Below are positions 40,936 through 49,591 of a stretch of 64,000 nucleotides of DNA, piece by piece (within the stretch, counting starts at the first letter, position 1; every line of letters starts with the position of its first letter). A program made the position numbers and the translations under genes. The notes beneath the pieces are model-generated. The model was not told the DNA's origin, did no database searches, and was given only the letters and a program-made list of their open reading frames with translations. Source of the DNA: Perkinsus olseni (taxonomy: Eukaryota > Perkinsozoa > Perkinsida > Perkinsidae); contig JABANP010000190.1 of assembly GCA_013115135.1 (NCBI GenBank), positions 1 through 64,000 on the forward strand, read 5' to 3'.

Positions 40936-43900
40936 ACGGGGTAGGTGAACTAAGAGATTGTTCTCGGGAAAGAGGCCAACACGGCGAGTGGCAACCGAGA
41001 TGTGATGAGCCGAAAGAGAATAGGCTACCTACGTGATCACTATCAAACTCTAGTAAGAGAAAGGCGATGACTCTCGAATACTAGCATCGTATACGATGCC
41101 CTAAATGACAATAACTCATAGGAACCGCTGAGTTCTGCCAACCACGAGACACGCACGCGCATAGCACGCTGCGCGAGTCACGCAGCGCGACAAGATCATA
41201 TACGCGCTGTCAAGTAGAACTCATTAGCAAGCAGAGTGAGGTCATTAGAAAGAAGAGCCTGCTCGGCTTCTTAGTGCCAAGGGACGATAACCGCACAGGC
41301 TGAAGACGGGCGGAGAAATCCGAGTTGTTGTCTACTGCAGAGTGCACTCATAATTTACGTGTCGTAAACAAAGCGACGTGACGTCACCCGTGTCACGGCG
41401 GGGTATGAACACAACGCTGCTACAGCTTCCATTTCCTTCCGCTGAAAGAGAAGAAATGCCGGAAGGCTTCCGGTCAAGCCACATGAAGTGTTCTTCGAGC
41501 GGATGTCAGTCCCATTGCCAACGCAAGACGGCGAAGGAGCAAATGGAATTATCTTCGAAGCTTGCTGTCAGGGGGATTTAGCTGCACACTGTACACGCAT
41601 GCACAAAAAATAATGTGAACGATATGATTCTGCGCAAGTCGGTTAGGTGGGACAATTTGCTTGTATTTCCGAGAGTTGTTTCGCTCGCTCCTTCGTACTA
41701 CATGCTCAATTTTGACGTATCGTCGTGCACGCGTCGCACGGATGTACTCTATACCGCACCGAGCCGCCCATCAACCCCGCTGAATTGATGTTCCTCTTGC
41801 GAGCACGCGGGGTTGCCTCTTTGCAGAATCGCAGCCGAAAGCATTGCACGGAACCGAAAACCAACAACCTCCGCATGCGAGACCCTCGCAGCGAGCACTC
41901 CGCACAAGATACGACCAGAAGCTTCAACTCAGAGGGCAAGTCTCGACCAACCGGACAACAAGCTCGACGCCAAGTTGCCAACATGAATTTGATGGCCGTT
42001 CTGTGAAGATGCGGCTCCCGTCACGTCACAGCTGCGAAGCTTCTGATTGCCTCCCGGCATTTCATATCGTATTCGTGAGCCTGCTCTGATCAGGCTGTTC
42101 TACAAGCCCCGTTGAGAGACCTCTCTTTTCTGCTCTCATTCTCGCGAGTTAGTTGTGCCAGTGCACAGCCATGGAACCACAGCTCAAGCTTGACGAATCG
42201 TCTATGACGATAGTGACAGACCTTATCATCACTTCAACCGTTGAAGTTCAACGCGACTTCAATGAGGTCGCTTTGAAGAGGTAACAGATCAGGGAGTGGC
42301 TCCCTGGGAGTCGTTTCATGATTTGTACAATGTACAGCGATTATACGGTAGTTGCGTGTCGGCCTGCCAGACTTTTGTTGAGCCCTGAAGGTCTGGATCT
42401 CGTTTGGCTGGTACCGGAAGCTCAAGAGAAAGCATTACAGACTGTAATTTACAGTGTTACTTTGAGACTCCTCCTAGCCGCGAATAAATTGGTCATTACT
42501 GAGTACTAATCTCGCGCGTAAAACTCCACGGTTCTCTCTTTACCAGGACGTTCTCATCACTGAGGCAGTACCAGTCAAGTATCAAGCATCAAGTTCATCA
42601 GCCTGACTGCGTCATCAAGCACAATCGGTTAGCCAGATTGATTCGATCCGGTTCAAGCTGGGAAGTACCGCAACTCTACCAGTTGAGAGCGGAAGCATCA
42701 TGTTTCTCATTTGCCTCGTGTGAGGAGGGGAGCTCTCCCTTCGTTTTGAGTCGTTGACCCAGTGGTGGACCACCAGCTCAGCAGCGGAACTTCAGCCCAT
42801 ATCTGAGCTGGGGATTGCTCAGACTGCCCACAGCAGCAGTGCCTCGGCGAAGGAGCTGTTCTCTATTGCTGCTCCCGAGGGAGATTAAAGTTCTCAATTT
42901 GAGAAAAGCGAAACACTACATGCTTCATCGCTCAATGAAGGGGCAGGCCGTGAAACGAGTGGGCCCTCTTCATGGTGACAACTCAGCTGGACATGTCCCA
43001 ACTCGCAAGGCGGCATCACAAGCGAATCACACGTGCGAAGGCTGTCCCCACCTCCTCAACCACTCAAGGTGAGTTGGGAAGTGGGGTTGCTGTTTCCGGT
43101 GCTTACGGCAACTTCAGATCCCGTGATGATCGTCTTCAGACGAGGTTTCCAAGCTCGCCAGACGAGGCCTCCACGGTGTACAGCGGTTGTAACGTCCTCG
43201 AGAGGTCGCGGCCGCTGTTGGGCTCCACTCCGAGAACATATATATTCATAAATATATGAGAACGAGTGCAGACTGTCCCCTGACGAAGTTCGTCAGACGA
43301 ACTAATGCTGGACGGCCATAGGAAGACGATCTGTACCCTTTGTGACCGCTGGACGAAATTGCTGAGCAATTTTTGCTCTGGTCGTAATGGTGACGCCCAA
43401 CTGTCCGGGACACCCTACCGGACAGGGAATGTCTCTCTCAGGTGAGCGCGCGTGCTCATCTATTGCATCTTTTGCGCGTGGGAAGTTCCAAATGAAAATG
43501 ACAAATACATTGCTGGCGCGAAGGGCTTGTCAAGGGACATGAGACAATCTTGTCGAGCCAACTCGCTCAAAGGTGTAGTGAACTCCCTCCGTCGTGGGTA
43601 CCATTATTTGTGATACTCTTGTGTGATTCTCTGAGCTAGGCTGTGCATTTGTCCCTCCTCGCTAGACCACGTCATTTTAATGTCATTACGATATTGTGGT
43701 GCATATTTGAGCATCAGGTCAGCATCTCTTCCTGTATCCCTGTTACTGGCTGAAGCATGGTTTTGTTAAGTCAAGAGGGAAATAACAACAAGGGTTGTCT
43801 GGGCCAGCTATCCTTGCAAGGGCGTTCTGAAACGAGCATCGTCACACCGGCTTCATTTCTGTCCCATAACGTCGTCACCTCCTGCTGCGCCCTCAAGCCT

Positions 43901-44664
43901 GCTTACTGCATCTTTAGCGTATCGAATCACCGAAATCAAGATCTCGGCGTATGCAATGCGCATCCCTCAGAGGGATCCCCTTTGCGCCGAGGCCACCTGA
44001 GCCAGCTGCGCGATGAAAGCTTTCTTTGTACATCGTTCTGTACACGTTACACTCGACACGTCTCTCAGTACAAAGGGCGGCAGCTGTCCCAGCCCCATCG
44101 GTACTGGCCTCGAGGCAGCGAGGCCCTCGCTGACCGTTTATGATAGATCGCTGCTGATCGATGCGATTATGGCCGGCTTGCAGACACTCTCCTTGTGCCA
44201 GGTCGCGACGACCAGGACTGAGGTCCCGGTTTCCACAAGCGCGTAAATGGATGAGGATTCACTCGCTAGCCTCGTTCCTGTCCCGCATCGTCTCGCGTGA
44301 CTCTAGCCGCGTCACGTCAACCCATGCGCGTCACGCCATGCTCTATCCTCGCGTACGCTCGTCGTACTTGGATTTCTGTTCCCCATTTCGCGCCGATCGC
44401 TTTCGATCTCATTCTCGTTCGACACATTTAACCCATACATACACATCATCTCATTGATCTTAGGAATCTAAGTAATCTGAGGAGAAGATTCCCTCAATTT
44501 TTGGTCATCTCGCGTTGGCCACGAGCGAAAGTAAAGAAACAACAGCCTCTCATCTCGAGATGATCTCCCATACGCGCCTAACGTACATTGGAGTCCCAGA
44601 TGCGGCAGCTTCTCTCTGACTTAACTATTCCCTATGGCTAGGTACTTTTTGCTCTCCCTCCCGT
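40936..44664. other. Spacer between the two family B genes
   Basis: No convincing gene. A degenerate tRNA-like sequence lies on the minus strand at about 42635-42710 (TCTCAACTGGTAGAGTTG as A box, GGATCGAATC as B box). The 42137-42170 stretch weakly resembles R2. At 43236-43260 a short TATATATTCATAAATATAT palindrome occurs. Confidence 0.5.
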
Positions 44665-45414
44665 ATGGCAATCATTCAAACGTTGCTGATCTCAGCTCTA
44701 CTACTCGCCTCTGCGAACGGTCAACTGCCTGGTCTATATACTACCGACGCTGCACCAGGTTTCTTCGCGGCGATCAAGATTAACGAGGATAGGTCCTTGA
44801 CTGTGATTTACAGGTGCTCCGTCAACGACGATACAAATCTTTATGCCGGACCGTATGGTTTGAGTCGCGTCTCTCTATCCGGCGAAAACTCCATTATCGG
44901 CGACGTGCCTGCAGAGATTAGGCAGAGATGTCCTCATGTCGGTCTTGTCGATGGTGACTTTCACATTCTCCACTTCGAGGCAAGTAAGCTCACCGTTCCC
45001 ATTGAGGGTGAGGCCAGGGTCTTATCGAGACGCTACGCAGCCCCAAAGCACGGTTACAGGACTCAAGAGTTGGACATTGAACTGAAGATTCTTGATGGTG
45101 TCCAGGGGACTATGACTTTCATATGCGGAGCGAATAAGGCTTCGAGGATCTCTGCCCATCTCGACTACAATTACGATGAAAGCAAGTATGAGGTGAAGGA
45201 GCTCTCCAAGTGGGAGGTACTCAGAGACAACCTGCAACGCTCTTGCGGTATAAACTTGTCGACGGATGACTGCCGGACTGTAGTCTTCAATACCCCGACT
45301 ACGGCTGTGACTCAGTTCAGAGGTGGTGTTATCACTTTTCAAGAAGAAAGTACATCAATCGAATCATACATAGGCCTTCTCATACTGCTTTCGATATTCG
45401 GTATCTTTCGTTAG
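44665..45414 (+). CDS. Secreted or GPI-anchored protein, about 249 residues, family B
   Basis: ATG at 44665, signal peptide MAIIQTLLISALLLASANG. Six cysteines including IYRCSVND, RQRCPHVG, TFICGANK and RSCGINL. The C-terminus is a hydrophobic tail (YIGLLILLSIFGIF) after a Ser-rich spacer, typical of a GPI-anchor signal; the paralogue at 40138 lacks it. Intact ORF, no introns. The signal peptide start MAIIQTLL is close to that of family A copy 2, suggesting exchange or common origin of leader sequences. No known domain is recognised. Confidence 0.75.
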   Translation: MAIIQTLLISALLLASANGQLPGLYTTDAAPGFFAAIKINEDRSLTVIYRCSVNDDTNLYAGPYGLSRVSLSGENSIIGDVPAEIRQRCPHVGLVDGDFHILHFEASKLTVPIEGEARVLSRRYAAPKHGYRTQELDIELKILDGVQGTMTFICGANKASRISAHLDYNYDESKYEVKELSKWEVLRDNLQRSCGINLSTDDCRTVVFNTPTTAVTQFRGGVITFQEESTSIESYIGLLILLSIFGIFR

Positions 45415-46280
45415 CCACATTCTTGAGGGCATGCAGTGCAGCCTGCACCTTGCAGGCGTCCTCGAAGCTTTGTTCTGAATCCTCATCAGTGATGAGTCGT
45501 CATGATGTTCGTCACGATGCAGATTTGCCATTTGGTACTAGACAAATTTCGAGTAGGAAAATCGTTGAAAGCTTCTGTTAAAGTGGCTCGGCCAGTTCTG
45601 TAGCACATTTTTACGCCTTTCGGAGCTCAGAAAGGCCTTTCACTACCTAGTTAGGTTCCGTGACTTTGGCATTGTTATTCTCACAACAGCTCTGCCAACA
45701 GGAACGATTTCGTGGCTACGGCCGTTCGGCGTTATCAGCTACATTTCACTTTGTGCAACTGCTTGTGTTGACTTGGGTAAAATAATAACACAGAACTGAC
45801 TTCTCACGTAGCACCGGGGGCAATAAGTGTGTTTGATCTTATAAGGATTTCCCAGACCGAAAGGCGCCGAGCCACCCAACTAGAATAGCTGACCTCATTA
45901 GACTGCTCTTCCTAGACTAGTAACCAGAGAGGGACGGTAAACCCCAGAGCGCGGTGTGAAGCCGGACTCCCTTGCGAAACACCAAACCAACCGGCGACCG
46001 CTCGTCGGTCGAGAATCACCGGGCCATGTGTGTATATCGCATTGCGAGAGTGCATAGCTTAGCATACTGCAAGGCCTGCTCCTGCTCCGCGATAACCGTA
46101 CCGAGACGAAGTTGAATAGGGAGAGCTCGCCATTGATGGACCGTCACCGTCGGTGACTCACCGAGCCTGCTCCGGGTGGAGACCCTTAACCTTCAGAGCC
46201 TCTGAATCAGAGGTCGGCTAAGAGCTAGCCTATCCGCAAGTAGGGCAAGTCGTTGAGCGGCAGTACCAGCTAATTCCACA
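45415..46280. other. Spacer without recognisable genes
   Basis: No ORF of note between the family B gene and the spliced-leader relic. Confidence 0.5.
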
Positions 46281-46302
46281 TGTGCGGCCATCTTGGCTCA
46301 AG
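46281..46302 (+). other. Spliced-leader relic at the 5' end of a LINE-like element
   Basis: GCCATCTTGGCTCAAG at 46287-46302 is identical to the last 16 nt of the perkinsid form of the spliced leader; overall 18 of 22 positions fit. It lies 40 bases upstream of the ORF1-like reading frame on the same strand. No GT donor follows (TTGTTTAC). Confidence 0.75.
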
Positions 46303-46342
46303 TTGTTTACTCCCCTAATCGTTCGGCCTCCAGCCTTCTGAA

Positions 46343-46869
46343 ACATTGCAGTCAAGCTCACCGACTTCCTCGCACTGCAGAAACAAGTTGGGGCCCTGAC
46401 GGCTGCTCTTGCAAGCAAGCAAGATAGAGTTATATTTAAGGAGACAGATGGCACCGAGACCAGCATCACCGATTATTTGACCAAAGTTGGTCAGAGAGTG
46501 AATACCATGGAGCAGGGTCTGATTGCTGTGACCAATGAAGTGAAAGCAATGGAATCGTGGGATGGAAGTTTGGACAGCAAGATCGACTCACAGTCCCATC
46601 TGCTCCGTTCGATCGCCGAGGCAGTACAAGCCAAGCCGCTTGCCGTTTCGTCAAGGAGCCTACCCCAGCAAAGCGCTGACCCCGTGTGTGAAGTGGTAAT
46701 GAGCCCGACGGTAAGTGAAGTGGTGATGAGCCCGACGGTAACCGGCTCGACAGAATATGGCACTGATGAAAGATTCAACGGTACTGGCTATTCAGGAACA
46801 ACTTGTTCCGAACAAGACCCTTCGACTTCAGAACCAACGCGCGGGTCGTGGTATACGGTATTCCGGAAC
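46343..46869 (+). pseudogene. LINE ORF1-like protein, N-terminal half
   Basis: The frame is open from the codon after TGA 46340-46342. It encodes a helical, probably coiled-coil protein (LQKQVGALTAALASKQDRV, VGQRVNTMEQGL, LDSKIDSQSHLL), with a tandem repeat EVVMSPTVSEVVMSPTV at about 46688-46740. It is interrupted at 46869 by the LTR retrotransposon and continues in the same frame at 51970. No ATG precedes the coiled coil, so the start is decayed. Confidence 0.6.
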
Positions 46870-47007
46870 TGTTGTCATGTCGCAGGCGCGCACGCCATTG
46901 TTTGTGAGACTGTCTTCTGCTAGGCTTAAGTGATTTACCATTGATCTGTTGATAAGTTATTGAGATTAACCTCTCCTATATCTGGGTATTGTGTTCCCTG
47001 GATTACA
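46870..47007 (+). repeat. 5' LTR (138 bp)
   Basis: TG...CA ends. One visible difference from the 3' copy (A versus G in TGTTGTCRTGTC). Its last base is the A of the Gag ATG. Confidence 0.95.
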
Positions 47008-48080
47008 TGGTGGAGAACTCCTTGGCTGATTCTGCGGAGAACCTTCCTCCCGCTGTTGTTAAAGTTTGTGCTCTACTTGGTGTTAAGGACAGTACTTTGC
47101 TTCGGTTCCTCCCTGATGCGGAGATTGACAAGTACTGCTCCAAGTTTGTTGGTCATGGAGCGGTGAGTTTAGAAGAAACTCTATCGTTCCGTTCTTATGT
47201 TGCGTCGTTGAGGTCTGCCCCTGCTCAGGCTGCGACGACTTCCAGTGATTTTGGTGCTGTATCCTTTGCTTCTGGTGATGATCATACTGCTGATGAGGTT
47301 CCTACTATGTCGCGGATGTTGCAGATCGTCAAGTCTATTAAGCTGCCGAACGAGAGGTGTTACGAAGGTTACCAAGATGACCGTAGTGTGACTTGGTTCA
47401 TTTCAGAACTCAGTAACGAAGCTCGACTCTATCAGCTCGATAGTAAAGGATGCTGGCTGCTGCTACAAAGTTCATGTTCTGCTTCCGTGCGCACAGGTCT
47501 GTTACAGTATGTTCAACAAAAATGTGCTCCTGGCAAATGGTTGGTTGACTTTTCAAGGATGTCAGGATTGGGTGTTGACTACCTTCGGTCTACTTACAGT
47601 GCTAGTGATGATCCTTCCTTCCTTGAGGACCGGATATCTTCGCTGAGACAAAAAGGCGATGAGAATGTGTTTCAGTACTTGGATAGACTCAATGTTGTGG
47701 TAGCTCAAGCTCGACTCTGCGGCCTGAATGTGTCTGAAGCTCAAGTGTGCAAATACTACAGGCAAGGTTTGAGGCGTGATTCGCTTAAAGCAGCAAATTA
47801 CCACTTCTCGCATGTAGTTGCGGCATCAAAGCTCGCCACTGAGTTGTATAACTTTGGACGGCTCAATGGTACACGATTCCAGGAGGATCGTGATGATAAG
47901 ACTACTTCTACTGGTAATGGCTCCAAATCTGGTTCTTTTTTTCTGAAGCTGAGTCCGAGTACATTAGGAGCAACAAGATCTGCTTTAGGTTTGCTAAGTG
48001 GGGTAACTGTGATAGAGATTCTTGCCATTTCAAGCACCTTCCTCTACAACAAATCAAGGATGGTCTGGTTGCTAAGGTGA
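47007..48080 (+). CDS. Gag of the 46.9-kb element
   Basis: The first ATG spans the LTR/PBS junction (A at 47007 in the LTR, TG from the PBS). 357 residues of mostly helical Gag (AENLPPAVVKVCALLGVKD and onward). The zero frame runs past the slippery site at 47936-47942 for 46 more codons to TGA 48078-48080. So most ribosomes would make this form, which lacks the zinc finger. The zinc finger is only in the -1 frame. Confidence 0.8.
   Translation: MVENSLADSAENLPPAVVKVCALLGVKDSTLLRFLPDAEIDKYCSKFVGHGAVSLEETLSFRSYVASLRSAPAQAATTSSDFGAVSFASGDDHTADEVPTMSRMLQIVKSIKLPNERCYEGYQDDRSVTWFISELSNEARLYQLDSKGCWLLLQSSCSASVRTGLLQYVQQKCAPGKWLVDFSRMSGLGVDYLRSTYSASDDPSFLEDRISSLRQKGDENVFQYLDRLNVVVAQARLCGLNVSEAQVCKYYRQGLRRDSLKAANYHFSHVVAASKLATELYNFGRLNGTRFQEDRDDKTTSTGNGSKSGSFFLKLSPSTLGATRSALGLLSGVTVIEILAISSTFLYNKSRMVWLLR
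47936..47942 (+). promoter_or_regulatory. Programmed -1 frameshift heptamer T TTT TTT
   Basis: Seven T's positioned as X XXY YYZ relative to the Gag frame. After a -1 slip, translation enters the frame that carries a CCCH zinc finger (C-x8-C-x4-C-x3-H at about 47981-48029), the protease and RT. That frame is open from 47942 to 49591. Confidence 0.75.
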
Positions 48081-49591
48081 ATTCTACTTCCACTACTACA
48101 CCCTCAGTTGATAGCAAACCGTCTGCTTCAGGAACAACATCATCTGCTGCTACTGGTCGTCCTTCGGCCGATGGTAACATCAAGCTTTGCGGCAGTACTT
48201 GTAGTTCGAACCACACGTTACGTGTTCCTCAACTTTTGACTTTTATGGTAGAAATTGACACCGGTTCCAGCTGCAGTATTGTTACACGCAAACTTGAGAC
48301 TGCGTTAACTCAATTAGGGTTATTGTTGGGCTCTGTTGGTGAGATGAAGACTTACCACACGGCGTTGGCGTCCTCTTTATTACATGCAGTAAGGCGAATT
48401 ACGGTTTGTTTGGCTTTGTTGGACGCTGATATGGGAGTTAATTATATTCTCTGGGAGCCCTATGTTATCGAATCTGACCCGCCAGGTTGTGATGGTTTGT
48501 TTGGCAGGGACGTGGTTAGCTGGGGTGGTGGCGCTAATAATGGCCTTCAGGTTGTGACTATTGATGGACCAATGGATATTTCGCAGTTCTCGTGCACTTT
48601 TAATGAACTACGTGAACTGCGCGGTTATCAGTTCAGTTCTGATGAGCTTTTACCACCTGATCGACAAGCAGTTGCTGAAGAGATCCTTTACCCTGTGCGA
48701 GATGGTAAGGTCGACTTGGATGACTCGATGGCCACTTTACCTGATGACTGTGATATTGGTAATACACTCAAGGTCGGGACGGGAGCTGGGAGGAAAACCG
48801 TGGAGGAGATTCCTTTTGATAGTGTTCCTCTTCCCGATTTATCTCATCCAACTTTTGCTCCCTGTGATGATCCGATCGATCGTGTTCTATACCAAAATGG
48901 TTGGTATCGTGTTTCCGTGCATAAGTGTGCTTCTACTAACAGTTTTTATTTTGCTGCTGAGATTTCTCGTGAGATTTCCGCTTGGATGGACCAGTTATCG
49001 TTTAAACCGGTTAGTAGAGTACATTGGCGCTGGGCCAAAGCCTTTTCGGAAGCCAAGACCGAGTGTTTGCGCCAGATCAATAAGTTCATTGATGATGATA
49101 AGCTCCGTCGTGTACCGTCTAGTCAGAATCTTTTCAGGAGTAATTACTACCCTGTAAAAGGGCGTAAACGATATCGTATTGTTCTGCCATTGCTAAAGTT
49201 TAATCAAGCGCTACGTTATATCTGCAGATTTGATCCTATTGTGAATCCGCAGCATAGAATGAGCGTTGCCTTACATAGGATGCGATTTGCCCCATCATTA
49301 AGTTTACTTGATATAAGTGATGCGTATATGAATATTCGTGTTTTAAGTTCATTGTCTGATAAGTTACAACTGTGGTATCATGGTAGTGCTTGGGCCTTTA
49401 GATATCTCATTTACGGTAGTAGCTGTGCGCCTCCGACTCTTGAGTACTCTGTCCAGTTTCTTGAGAGCCTCTGTCCATCTCCTTCGAAAGGTCTTCCACC
49501 GGCATGTAGTTTTATGGATGATTTGGTGAAGCCCCGTCATTTACATCATCAACAAGCAGGCCAAGCGGTTCGAAGCGTTGCAGAAGACTGA
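47942..49591 (+). CDS. CCCH zinc finger, protease and reverse transcriptase (Gag-Pol -1 frame)
   Basis: After the slip site comes ICFRFAKWGNCDRDSCHFKH, a CCCH-type finger where Ty3-type Gag usually has a CCHC knuckle. The aspartic protease follows with IDTGSSCSIV at about 48256. RT motif A is SLLDISDAYMNIRV (about 49300), motif B is LIYGSSCAPPTLEYS, and the catalytic box is FMDD (about 49512) rather than YxDD. The frame ends at 49591. The continuing Pol lies one frame over, open from 49530, so a second shift or an indel is needed after FMDD. Confidence 0.8.
   Translation, partial: SEAESEYIRSNKICFRFAKWGNCDRDSCHFKHLPLQQIKDGLVAKVNSTSTTTPSVDSKPSASGTTSSAATGRPSADGNIKLCGSTCSSNHTLRVPQLLTFMVEIDTGSSCSIVTRKLETALTQLGLLLGSVGEMKTYHTALASSLLHAVRRITVCLALLDADMGVNYILWEPYVIESDPPGCDGLFGRDVVSWGGGANNGLQVVTIDGPMDISQFSCTFNELRELRGYQFSSDELLPPDRQAVAEEILYPVRDGKVDLDDSMATLPDDCDIGNTLKVGTGAGRKTVEEIPFDSVPLPDLSHPTFAPCDDPIDRVLYQNGWYRVSVHKCASTNSFYFAAEISREISAWMDQLSFKPVSRVHWRWAKAFSEAKTECLRQINKFIDDDKLRRVPSSQNLFRSNYYPVKGRKRYRIVLPLLKFNQALRYICRFDPIVNPQHRMSVALHRMRFAPSLSLLDISDAYMNIRVLSSLSDKLQLWYHGSAWAFRYLIYGSSCAPPTLEYSVQFLESLCPSPSKGLPPACSFMDDLVKPRHLHHQQAGQAVRSVAED

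Noticed and set aside
42635..42710. Functional tRNA gene on the minus strand
   Set aside because: Good A-box-like word but no closed acceptor stem; treated as tRNA-like debris.
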